This document shows positions 1 through 6,272 of a DNA stretch of 14,275 nucleotides, in pieces. The notes beneath the pieces were generated by a model that was not told the DNA's origin, did not search any database, and saw only the letters and a list, made by a program, of their open reading frames with translations. A program made the position numbers and the translations under genes. Location: assembly GCA_030607835.1 (NCBI GenBank), contig JAUWJE010000013.1, positions 1-14,275 on the forward strand, read 5' to 3'. Within the stretch, counting starts at the first letter, position 1. Each line of letters begins with the position of its first letter. Source of the stretch: Candidatus Fermentibacterota bacterium. Its GTDB lineage: Bacteria > Fermentibacterota > Fermentibacteria > Fermentibacterales > JCC-6.

Positions 1-326
1 GTCAATTCCTGCTTTATCGAATCGATCAGAGTAATGGAAACACTGGTGGTATCCAACTCCAGTTTCATCTGCTCTGATGAATTACTCATCTCTTCAATCT
101 TCTGTCTTGCGCCGTCGATTGTGTAGCGCTCCTCGTATAGCAGCTGACTTATCAGTTTGATCAATCTGATCTCTTCCGGTTTATAGACTCTGTTCCCGGA
201 ATGGCCTTTTGATGGGCTGAGCATAGGGAAAGCAGTCTCCCAGTATCTGAGCACATGAGGTTTCAGCCCGGTCATACTGCAGACTTCACTTATGGAATAG
301 TAAAGTTTTTCACTGCTCGATTCCAC
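1..326 (-). CDS. MerR-family transcriptional regulator (C-terminus outside window)
   Basis: DNA-binding regulator of the MerR superfamily. The 108 visible residues begin with a winged helix-turn-helix: YYSISEVCSMTGLKPHVLRYW (residues 9-29) holds the recognition helix and the family's RYWE signature. The wing follows (SGNRVYKPEEI, about 43-53), then helices reaching YTIDGARQKIEE (68-79) and the start of what is probably the dimerisation helix. The PHVLRYWE and NRVY wording matches the stand-alone MerR group common in Gram-negative bacteria, not the metal sensors, but the effector region lies beyond base 1. The start is GTG at 326-324, one base after the stop of the J-domain gene, with a GAGGAGGAG ribosome site inside that gene's last codons, so translation is probably coupled. 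MerR (HspR) regulators paired with J-domain genes are known from heat-shock operons. Whether this one controls its own operon is inference. Confidence 0.85.
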   Translation of the reverse strand, partial: MESSSEKLYYSISEVCSMTGLKPHVLRYWETAFPMLSPSKGHSGNRVYKPEEIRLIKLISQLLYEERYTIDGARQKIEEMSNSSEQMKLELDTTSVSITLIDSIKQEL

Positions 327-327
327 C

Positions 328-1062
328 CTACTCCTCCTCGTGTTTGAAAGCATATGACAGTTTCCTCAGCACTCGAGTAAAAATCGATCTTCCAGCATCC
401 CTGAGTTCTCTTATTTCCTTCAACATCTGCTTTGCTTCTTCATGTTCAGAATTCCAGGACAGAGCTTCGTTCAGCGCTCTCTCCGCAAGCTGCAGCTGAT
501 CAGCCTGCACATATATTCTGCTGAGTTTTATATAGTTTTCGGGATCATGATACTCAATCTTGCATACGATTTTCATATGATTCACTGCTTCATGATACCT
601 GTTCATCCCGGTCGCAGCGATTGCCAGCACTTTTCTCAGATGAGGGTTATCTGGATGCGTATTCATGTATTTTTCAAGCATTCGCGCAGCCTCCCAGTAA
701 TTCCCTTTCCTGCATAATTTCTCAGCCTGTCTTGTGGAGCGCATCAATTTTGCGTCGAGGAGCTTCATGTCGGCTGCCCCGGTTTCTTCATATGCTATTA
801 TCGGTTTCGATTCAGGCTTGCCGGAGGTTTCGTCAACTCCAATGAGTTCGTCATACTTCCTGCGCTCATCCGGATTGGAAAGCACATGATAAGCCTGGTT
901 GACAAACATATAAATCTCTGTCAGTTCTGGATTGTTTCCAGTTACATCAGGGTGAAGTTTCCTTGCATAACTGTGGTAAGCATCTTCGATCTCATCGTGA
1001 GATGCCCGGCAGGACACGTTTAGAATTTCGTAGTAATTGGTATCTTCTATATTATGAGTCAA
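328..1062 (-). CDS. J-domain protein with TPR-like repeats
   Basis: Probable Hsp70 (DnaK) co-chaperone of 244 residues. The J-domain spans residues 9-73 (YYEILNV at the start, HPD at 37-39, DERRKYDEL at the end). The HPD tripeptide stimulates the DnaK ATPase in this family. There is no Gly/Phe region, no zinc-finger repeats and no DnaJ C-terminal substrate domain, so it is not DnaJ itself. A linker is followed by helical repeats at about 110-215 (for example KGNYWEAARMLEKYMNTHPDN and the ADQLQLAERALNEAL region) that read as two to three TPR units, probably for protein binding. No signal peptide or membrane segment is seen, so it is cytoplasmic. The start is TTG at 1062-1060. An in-frame TAG lies just upstream and no better start exists before the J-domain. 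The ribosome site is weak and the M14 peptidase stop lies 19 bases upstream, so coupled translation is likely. The specific client is unknown. Confidence 0.85.
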   Translation of the reverse strand: MTHNIEDTNYYEILNVSCRASHDEIEDAYHSYARKLHPDVTGNNPELTEIYMFVNQAYHVLSNPDERRKYDELIGVDETSGKPESKPIIAYEETGAADMKLLDAKLMRSTRQAEKLCRKGNYWEAARMLEKYMNTHPDNPHLRKVLAIAATGMNRYHEAVNHMKIVCKIEYHDPENYIKLSRIYVQADQLQLAERALNEALSWNSEHEEAKQMLKEIRELRDAGRSIFTRVLRKLSYAFKHEEE

Positions 1063-1081
1063 GTTCTGCCCAAATCTCTAC

Positions 1082-2545
1082 CTATTTCAGAACTGTAAAT
1101 CTCCGGCTGGCAGCAAATCCGTTACTGTCAGTCACCCTCAAAATGTATACTCCGGCGGCGATATCGTCCGTGACATTCCATATTAGTGTATTCTCGCCGG
1201 AAAGGAATTCTCCGGTAATGTTATCTACAACTCTACCACTTGTGTCGTACACGGTAACTTTCACTCCGGTGGATCCAGGTGCGGTTAGCGTGAATACGGC
1301 GCTGGAAACAACAGGATTGGGATAGACAGCGCTAAGTGAAAGTACAGGTTCGATCTCTACACCTTCATCTTCCCCGACACCTACGTATCCAGGCGCGTTC
1401 ATACAGAGCCAGATGTTCATCGGACGACATTCATCACAGATTCTCTCTATCTCATCCGGGTCATTTTGTGAACCCCAGAAACCGTTATCGCCAACTTCAG
1501 GAGTGAAGGCAAGAATGCTCTGCATGCTGTTGCCGCCGTAGCACCAGTCGTTCTGTTCCCCGTTTACGGTGTAGAGAATCTCACCTGCTCTTCCATACTG
1601 ATAATTATTGGACGAAGTCATCGCGGCACTCCAGGTCTGGAAAGTGCTCTGATCGGGCGTAGGGCTGTTTATATACCCCCAGGGGTAAAGCAGATAACCG
1701 CCGTAAGTATGGTAGTTCATGGCTGCGATCGGCTGAATGTCGGTTATGAAATCTCTCTGCACCTGGGTTTCCTTTTCGGAGAATGCAGATAGTCCGCGGT
1801 AGGTCTGAGCATAAGGATCCCCACTTGAACCGATATTATCGTAACCCCACATGTATCCCCAATTACGGTTGAGGTCGATTCCATTGCTTCCTACCCAGTT
1901 CATGTTCTTTCGCTGATTTCCACCGTTCGGCATGTTGTACACATATGCGTCAGGATTGGCTACAGGCACGAAGTACACAATAGTGTTATCAAGGATCCAG
2001 GCCGCCCTTGTGTCTCCTCCATCGTAATTGCTGGCCAGCCATTCTGCGAAATCTATCAGAACCACATTACTGCCAGGCTCACGCCCATGGATGAGTGATG
2101 AGAAGTATATAGGAGGCTTGTAGCCACTTCCCACAGGGCTGGTCATCTTTATCATATATATGTCTCTGCTCTGGTATGACTGACCTATTGTTACCGGTGT
2201 ATCGGCGAGATCCGTGTAGTTAGCGGCAAGTTCGCACCAGAACAGCCAGTTTTCCTCAGGGCTGTAATAATATCCGGCATTTTTGGCGTTCACCGGAAGG
2301 AGTTCCCCCCACTCCCTCGGAAGGAGTTCGTAATCCGCAAAACGCAGGGAAAGCTGATCTACCTCCTGCTCGGGAATCATCAGATCAACGTATCCGAGCA
2401 TGATATTAACATTAGCTACATCGTATCCATCAGCCAGCAGCTGCTGCACTGCACCGGTGGTTATATCGCTGACCCTAACCAGTCTGTCCGCTGAAACAGC
2501 GCTAACCAGTATGAGAACCGAGAGTAAGGTTAAAAGTAATTTCAA
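1082..2545 (-). CDS. Secreted M14-family zinc carboxypeptidase with C-terminal sorting domain
   Basis: Extracellular or surface metallopeptidase of 487 residues. A signal peptide covers residues 1-19 (MKLLLTLLSVLILVSAVSA). Residues about 20-90 resemble an N-terminal prodomain. The M14 catalytic domain covers about 95-385. The zinc ligands are H153 and E156 (LIHGREPGSN) and H279 (MNYHTYGG). The substrate-binding NRN sits at 226-228 and the catalytic glutamate is E350 in FTPEVGD. All hallmark residues are present, so it should be active on peptide C-termini. The last 80 residues (YPNP at 408-411, then VTVYDTSGRVV and AGVYILRVT) match the type A C-terminal sorting/FlgD-like Ig fold used by type IX secretion substrates. 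The start is TTG at 2545-2543, chosen because GGAGGAG lies six bases upstream and the signal peptide begins right there. It is the first gene of a run with the J-domain and MerR genes. The preferred substrate cannot be read from the sequence. Confidence 0.93.
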   Translation of the reverse strand: MKLLLTLLSVLILVSAVSADRLVRVSDITTGAVQQLLADGYDVANVNIMLGYVDLMIPEQEVDQLSLRFADYELLPREWGELLPVNAKNAGYYYSPEENWLFWCELAANYTDLADTPVTIGQSYQSRDIYMIKMTSPVGSGYKPPIYFSSLIHGREPGSNVVLIDFAEWLASNYDGGDTRAAWILDNTIVYFVPVANPDAYVYNMPNGGNQRKNMNWVGSNGIDLNRNWGYMWGYDNIGSSGDPYAQTYRGLSAFSEKETQVQRDFITDIQPIAAMNYHTYGGYLLYPWGYINSPTPDQSTFQTWSAAMTSSNNYQYGRAGEILYTVNGEQNDWCYGGNSMQSILAFTPEVGDNGFWGSQNDPDEIERICDECRPMNIWLCMNAPGYVGVGEDEGVEIEPVLSLSAVYPNPVVSSAVFTLTAPGSTGVKVTVYDTSGRVVDNITGEFLSGENTLIWNVTDDIAAGVYILRVTDSNGFAASRRFTVLK

Positions 2546-2593
2546 TGTAATCTCCTCCGTAAAGATTGACTTCTATCGGTTTAAGACTTAGTT

Positions 2594-2622
2594 TTGCCGC
2601 CTACCAATATAGATAATATAGT
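2594..2622 (+). promoter_or_regulatory. Putative sigma-70 promoter of rpsT
   Basis: TTGCCG (2594-2599) and TATAGT (2617-2622) are separated by 17 bases, matching the -35 consensus at 4 of 6 positions and the -10 at 5 of 6. Transcription would start near 2629, giving a leader of about 42 bases before rpsT. It lies directly beside a promoter candidate reading the other way (2630-2658). Confidence 0.5.
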
Positions 2623-2629
2623 ATTCGGG

Positions 2630-2658
2630 AATATACAGAATACCACATAATTTGTGAA
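2630..2658 (-). promoter_or_regulatory. Putative sigma-70 promoter of the M14 peptidase run
   Basis: Read on the minus strand, TTCACA (2658-2653) is followed after 17 bases by TATATT (2635-2630), each 5 of 6 to consensus. A start near 2623 would give a leader of about 78 bases to the TTG of the peptidase. The -35 box overlaps the ribosome site region of rpsT on the other strand. Confidence 0.5.
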
Positions 2659-2670
2659 AGGAGTCTCCTC

Positions 2671-2904
2671 TTGGCAAGGAGCAAGCAATCTCTCAAGCGT
2701 CGCAGGACAGATATAGTCAAGGCAAAACGAAATCGCAGCAGAATGAGAACACTCAGAAGCGCCATGCGCAGCGTTCGCGATGCGCAAACCCCTGAGGAAA
2801 GGGAAACAGCTTACAAAAATGCCCAGAGTCTCATTGACAAGGCCGGCAGAAAACGGTTGATACACCCAAATAAAGCAAATCGGCTTAAAAGCTCACTCTC
2901 ATAA
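2671..2904 (+). CDS. rpsT: 30S ribosomal protein S20
   Basis: Small basic protein of the 30S subunit that binds 16S rRNA early in assembly. The 77 residues start MARSKQSLKRRRTDI, the classic S20 opening, and continue with two long Lys/Arg-rich helices. The family's C-terminal signature appears as SLIDKAGRKRLIHPNKANRLKSSL (positions about 52-76). The protein is somewhat shorter than the roughly 87 residues of E. coli S20, mostly through shorter helices. The start is TTG at 2671-2673. GAAAGGAG at 2656-2663 lies seven bases before it. A non-ATG (UUG) start is also known for rpsT in E. coli, where it contributes to autoregulation by S20. The same control here is inference. The gene stands alone on the plus strand between two minus-strand units, with its own promoter candidate upstream and a strong stem-loop downstream. 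Confidence 0.97.
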   Translation: MARSKQSLKRRRTDIVKAKRNRSRMRTLRSAMRSVRDAQTPEERETAYKNAQSLIDKAGRKRLIHPNKANRLKSSLS

Positions 2905-2910
2905 TCCTAC

Positions 2911-2938
2911 GGGACATGCACGCTCTGGTGCGTGTCCC
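2911..2938. terminator. Strong stem-loop between convergent rpsT and beta-barrel gene
   Basis: Eleven-base arms (2911-2921 and 2928-2938) pair fully with one G-U wobble around a six-base loop. The stem begins seven bases after the rpsT stop. Neither strand shows a clear run of T after the stem, so it is not a textbook intrinsic terminator. It may instead protect or define transcript ends from both sides. Confidence 0.5.
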
Positions 2939-3006
2939 AATTCCTCCTATAAACCAGCTGCATGCGTTCCTGTCATTCCTGATCTGATTAATTCATGCAA
3001 TGTGCT

Positions 3007-4038
3007 TCAGAAGTAATAAGTACAGGATAGATTCCCAAGAAATCCTTCCAAGTTTCCGCTTATCATATATGGTCCATTATGCAGAAAACCTTCGCTGATG
3101 CTGGCATCAAGCGAAAAATTGGATATTTCAAAACCAATCCCGAATCTGCTGGTAATCTTCGTACTGACTACAGTTTCCTTCTCACCCTCTTTGAATCTGT
3201 TGGTTATGCTGTTGGCTCCGGCTCTAATAAGAAACCAGCTGTTGATTCTCTGCTCGATACCGGCCTTGATGTGAAGAAGATTCAGTGTCAATATTTTATC
3301 ACCCTCTTCGGGAGAAGAATTATTCACACCTATGAAGGCTCCGGCAATCAATCTTGTTTCAGGCGCAATCATTCTATTGGTGGCAATACCCAGATCTGCG
3401 TTTATGGTTGTGATGATAGTGGAATCCTGTATATCAAGCCTCGAGAAATCAGCGCTGATAACAGGAAACATGTTGAAGAAGGCGTGATCCATATGCCCTC
3501 TGAGGGAAGCATCGAATTGAAATTCCGTGGTTTTCGAGGATGTTTCGGCAGCAGTATATTTGAGTGAATTGTATTCAGCGCCCAGAGATATGTCGGAATA
3601 CTCGAATGGAAACGCAAGTCCTGTTCCAAAAGATGCTGAAAACGAATGGTGATCCTTAAAGATATCCATAGGTCCGAAGCCTACTGATTCATTTTCTGTA
3701 TAGTTCATTCCGACAATGATTCCGAAACTACCGGGATTGTAGAGAACTTCCAGAATGTGCTCATCGTGATTATAAACAGCTCCCCAGCTTATTCCTCTGG
3801 AATTTATGACTCCGCCGAACCATCCCAGCCGCCATTTTTCATTACCACCTCCCATGTCCTCATCTGAAACGGAACTTATCGAACAAAACTGGTATTTGTT
3901 TATAGTTCCAGGGAAAGCCCACATCTCATTGAAATCGTTCAGGAGCAACCTCGCATCGCCAGTCAGCACTGTCACCCGCGGATCGCTCGCAAATGAGAAA
4001 GCAGTGAGTACAATAAGCACAATTATTCCAGTTCTCAT
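3007..4038 (-). CDS. Outer-membrane beta-barrel protein of unknown function
   Basis: I do not recognise a named function. The protein is 343 residues from the ATG at 4038-4036. That start is preferred over an in-frame one seven codons upstream because AGGAGG lies five bases before it and the signal peptide begins there (MRTGIIVLIVLTAFSFA, cleavage about residue 17). After the mature start SDPRV, the segment LLLNDFNEMWAFPGTINKY (about 32-49) resembles the conserved N-terminal plug-like motif of PorV-like and related barrels in FCB bacteria. The rest alternates short amphipathic strands (for example SFGIIVGMNY and RFGIGFEIS) with polar loops, and the chain ends in YYF, the terminal aromatic typical of BAM-inserted barrels. 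A location in the outer membrane is therefore likely. It sits 173 bases downstream of glgC and probably has its own promoter. A role as secretion-system partner or porin is possible but unproven. Confidence 0.75.
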   Translation of the reverse strand: MRTGIIVLIVLTAFSFASDPRVTVLTGDARLLLNDFNEMWAFPGTINKYQFCSISSVSDEDMGGGNEKWRLGWFGGVINSRGISWGAVYNHDEHILEVLYNPGSFGIIVGMNYTENESVGFGPMDIFKDHHSFSASFGTGLAFPFEYSDISLGAEYNSLKYTAAETSSKTTEFQFDASLRGHMDHAFFNMFPVISADFSRLDIQDSTIITTINADLGIATNRMIAPETRLIAGAFIGVNNSSPEEGDKILTLNLLHIKAGIEQRINSWFLIRAGANSITNRFKEGEKETVVSTKITSRFGIGFEISNFSLDASISEGFLHNGPYMISGNLEGFLGNLSCTYYF

Positions 4039-4059
4039 ATAAACCTCCTGGTCGAGCAC

Positions 4060-4097
4060 AGTATAAACACCATTAAAGTAATCAATGAATGATTGAT
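4060..4097 (-). promoter_or_regulatory. Possible promoter with inverted repeat at the -35 position
   Basis: On the minus strand, TATACT (4065-4060) is a good -10 box for the beta-barrel gene. The expected -35 area holds only a weak TTCATT-like box. It is covered by a perfect inverted repeat, ATCAAT-gaatg-ATTGAT (4081-4097), that could be an operator. The regulator is unknown. Confidence 0.35.
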
Positions 4098-4191
4098 GGT
4101 ATGAAATTCATAACATATGAATTACATAGATTAACTGAATTTTCTTTTATCCGCCGAATCCTTGACGATCATCGCAAGAATATTCACATTT

Positions 4192-4210
4192 CAGCAAATG
4201 AAATTTGCTG
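4192..4210 (-). terminator. Stem-loop two bases after the glgC stop
   Basis: CAGCAAAT (4192-4199) and ATTTGCTG (4203-4210) form an eight-base perfect stem with a three-base loop just past the glgC stop codon. No run of T follows on the minus strand, so it could be a weak terminator, a 3'-end stabiliser or a chance repeat. Confidence 0.3.
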
Positions 4211-4211
4211 G

Positions 4212-5474
4212 CTAGATCGAAAATCCGGGTTCCAGCACAGCATCTTTGGGAATCACGATTATACCCTCCCGAATAAAGCACCGGTCTGAGGAGTATTCCA
4301 GTACACCTCCAGAATTTTCTAATCTACATTGATCCCCTATTCGAGCGTTTTTATCAATTATCGCATTCTTTATCAGGCAATCTCTGCCAATCCCGAGCAG
4401 AGGAAGCTTCCTGTCAGCGTTTCTGGGATCGAGATAGTATCCCTCCCAGTAATCCGCACCCATGAAGACGCAGTTCTCCATCACGGTTCCGCTTCGAATC
4501 TTACCCCGCAAGCCCACTATGCAGTTACTGAGCTTTACTCCGCAGACATCTGACGCATCGCAGATGATGGTTGAGTCCACTTCACAGTTTTCCAATCTCG
4601 CTCCGGGTAATGCTCTTGCTCTTGTAAACAGTGGAGAAAAAGAAGTGTACATGTCAAAACTTGGGTCAGGTGAGGCCATATCCAGATTAGCTCGGAAGAA
4701 ACTGCTGATACTTCCGATGTCAGACCAGTATCCATTGAACGGATAGGACGATACATTGAATTCATTTATGGAATCGGGGATTATCTCGCGACCGAAATCT
4801 ATAACATCAGGCTCTCTACCCAGAACCTCCTCAAGCACGTCAGGTGAAAACATGTAAATACCCATACTTCCAAGGTAGGGCATTTCATCAGTCAGCCCCT
4901 CCTGTGTACTGATAAGCTGAGGTAGATCAGCAGGAGAAGGCTTTTCACTGAATTCAGTAACTACGCCGTCTCTGCCAACTTTCATGATACCAAGTGATGG
5001 GGCTTCACTTGCCGATACAGGCTTTGTGGCAATTGTTATGTCAGAGTCATTTCTGATATGATATTCCGCAAACTTGTTGAAATCCATTCTATACAACTGA
5101 TCACCCGACAGAATCAGCACCAGATCAGGACACAGATTCCTGATGTATTTCAGACTCTGCCTGACAGCATCAGCGGTTCCCTGAAACCATTCCCTGTTTT
5201 CTTCCGTCTGCTCTGCTGCCAGTATGGAGACAAAACCATCCGAAAATCTGTCAAATCTATACGTTCGGGCGACATGCCTGTTAAGGCTCTCACTGTTGTA
5301 CTGTGTAAGAACGAGAATATGTCTGATTCGATCATTAATGCAGTTGGAGATGGGAATATCGATCAGCCTGTATTTCCCGCCGATGGGAACCGCAGGTTTG
5401 CTCCTGTCTCGAGTGAGAGGAAAAAGCCTGGTTCCCCTGCCACCTCCGAGTATTACGGCAACAATTCTACTCAT
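4212..5474 (-). CDS. glgC: Glucose-1-phosphate adenylyltransferase (ADP-glucose pyrophosphorylase)
   Basis: Makes ADP-glucose from glucose-1-phosphate and ATP, the committed step of bacterial glycogen synthesis, in the cytoplasm. The product is 420 residues from the ATG at 5474, which has AAGGAGGGGC just upstream. A start 13 codons earlier lacks this and adds no family residues. The nucleotide loop LGGGRGTRLFPLT is at 9-21, SKPAVPIGGKYRLIDIPISN at 25-44, the catalytic aspartate in SGDQLYRMD at 123-131, EKPS at 177-180 and YWSDIGS at 249-255. A left-handed beta-helix follows from about 290 to the end. Phrases such as LTQYNSESLNRH, FVSILAAEQ and WFQGTADAVRQ read more like the cyanobacterial/plant form than the E. 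coli form. No other glycogen gene is adjacent. All catalytic residues look intact. Confidence 0.96.
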   Translation of the reverse strand: MSRIVAVILGGGRGTRLFPLTRDRSKPAVPIGGKYRLIDIPISNCINDRIRHILVLTQYNSESLNRHVARTYRFDRFSDGFVSILAAEQTEENREWFQGTADAVRQSLKYIRNLCPDLVLILSGDQLYRMDFNKFAEYHIRNDSDITIATKPVSASEAPSLGIMKVGRDGVVTEFSEKPSPADLPQLISTQEGLTDEMPYLGSMGIYMFSPDVLEEVLGREPDVIDFGREIIPDSINEFNVSSYPFNGYWSDIGSISSFFRANLDMASPDPSFDMYTSFSPLFTRARALPGARLENCEVDSTIICDASDVCGVKLSNCIVGLRGKIRSGTVMENCVFMGADYWEGYYLDPRNADRKLPLLGIGRDCLIKNAIIDKNARIGDQCRLENSGGVLEYSSDRCFIREGIIVIPKDAVLEPGFSI

Positions 5475-5582
5475 AGCCCCTCCTTGATATGCGCTGAAGA
5501 AATAGAACTCCACGGGAAGAATGAGTCAAGAAGCATATTACCACTATATCAAACTGAATATTAAGTATTATTAATTCAAATC

Positions 5583-5610
5583 TTGACATTTCTAAAGATT
5601 TCATTATAAT
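5583..5610 (+). promoter_or_regulatory. Consensus sigma-70 promoter of the DUF2089 operon
   Basis: TTGACA (5583-5588) and TATAAT (5605-5610) both match the consensus at all six positions, with a 16-base spacer. The start would be near 5617, only about 19 bases before the first ATG, and AGGAGGT (5624-5630) sits five bases before that ATG. The surrounding 70 bases are AT-rich. This is the best promoter in the window. Confidence 0.8.
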
Positions 5611-5635
5611 AACTTTAACATTCAGGAGGTTCAAT

Positions 5636-5986
5636 ATGGATATTGGAAACGCAAGGTGTCCTGACTGCAGCAGACCAATGATGCCGATTGCATGTGAGTG
5701 CCAGGACTGTGGAATACGCATGGAGGGTAATTTCACTGTTTCGATACTCTCCCAGCTGTCACCTGATGACCAGGCTCTTGTTATAGCTTTCATGCACAGT
5801 TTCGGATCCATCAAGAAGATACAGGATCTGCTCAATGTCAGTTATCCTACCGCCAGGGCGAGAATCGCGGATGTAATCAAAAGACTTGATTCAACAATGA
5901 GTGTTCCGGATGAACAGGGGAATAGAATTCTCGAGAAACTTGAACGGGGAGATATCTCTTTCGAAGAAGCAATGGAGAACCTTTAA
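5636..5986 (+). CDS. DUF2089-family zinc-ribbon/HTH protein
   Basis: Small protein of 116 residues, probably a DNA-binding regulator. An N-terminal zinc ribbon has CPDC at 8-11 and CQDC at 22-25, with extra cysteine C20. A helix-turn-helix-like segment (GSIKKIQDLLNVSYPTARAR, 57-76) follows, then a helical hairpin ILEKLERGDISFEEAMENL (98-116). This is the DUF2089 architecture, and DUF2089 proteins are usually annotated only as uncharacterised. The start has an ideal ribosome site and the strongest promoter of the window. It is the first of four tightly spaced plus-strand genes. The next ATG follows its stop by one base. Its C-terminal hairpin is closely similar to the N-terminus of the third gene product. 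Control of its own operon is a plausible inference, not shown by the sequence. Confidence 0.85.
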   Translation: MDIGNARCPDCSRPMMPIACECQDCGIRMEGNFTVSILSQLSPDDQALVIAFMHSFGSIKKIQDLLNVSYPTARARIADVIKRLDSTMSVPDEQGNRILEKLERGDISFEEAMENL

Positions 5987-5987
5987 A

Positions 5988-6245
5988 ATGCCGGCATGGA
6001 TACTTCTGCTCAGAATACGGAATTTCATGATTCCTATTCCCTGGTTCATTATATGGATACTTCCACTACCTCTTATTCTCATTACTTCGATTGTTGGATA
6101 TCTGGCCAGACTGAGCGGTTTGAATAATTACATCTTCAGTCTTCTAAGTGAATCATGGAGGATTCTGATGCTGATTATGTGCCTGCATGGAATAGAAGTA
6201 CGTGTAGATACCGATGAAGAGAATATTCTGTTAAAATTCATCTAG
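5988..6245 (+). CDS. Small membrane protein in the DUF2089 operon
   Basis: No family recognised. The 85-residue product starts at the ATG at 5988, one base after the previous stop, with GGAG ten bases upstream inside the preceding gene. This start is preferred over earlier in-frame codons because those would overlap the DUF2089 gene by up to 86 bases. It has a long hydrophobic stretch (about 14-38, IPIPWFIIWILPLPLILITSI region) and a second shorter one (about 57-67), so it is probably an inner-membrane protein with one or two passes. The charged tail GIEVRVDTDEENILLKFI (68-85) resembles a segment that occurs twice in the next gene product (VDSADGDKV and VDSANGDKV). The operon position suggests that it anchors or partners the SHOCT-like protein. 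That is inference. Confidence 0.7.
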   Translation: MPAWILLLRIRNFMIPIPWFIIWILPLPLILITSIVGYLARLSGLNNYIFSLLSESWRILMLIMCLHGIEVRVDTDEENILLKFI

Positions 6246-6272
6246 ACTCGGATGAAGTGAAAGGAGTGAACA

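Noticed and set aside
2581..2865. 94-residue open frame antisense to rpsT
   Set aside because: It lies opposite a certain ribosomal protein gene, has no domain signature and no convincing ribosome site.
2905..2960. AGGAGG on the minus strand followed by a TTG and a 13-codon frame
   Set aside because: The frame lies entirely inside the 2911-2938 stem-loop and ends at once. A leader peptide has no downstream target here.
3079..3567. 162-residue plus-strand open frame opposite the large beta-barrel gene
   Set aside because: The minus-strand frame has a signal peptide, ribosome site and barrel pattern. This one is its shadow.
4089..4289. 66-residue plus-strand open frame in the gap after glgC
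   Set aside because: It overlaps the glgC 3' end, lacks a ribosome site and reads as random sequence.
5058..5564. 168-residue plus-strand open frame opposite glgC
   Set aside because: It mirrors a strongly conserved enzyme gene and shows no recognisable features.
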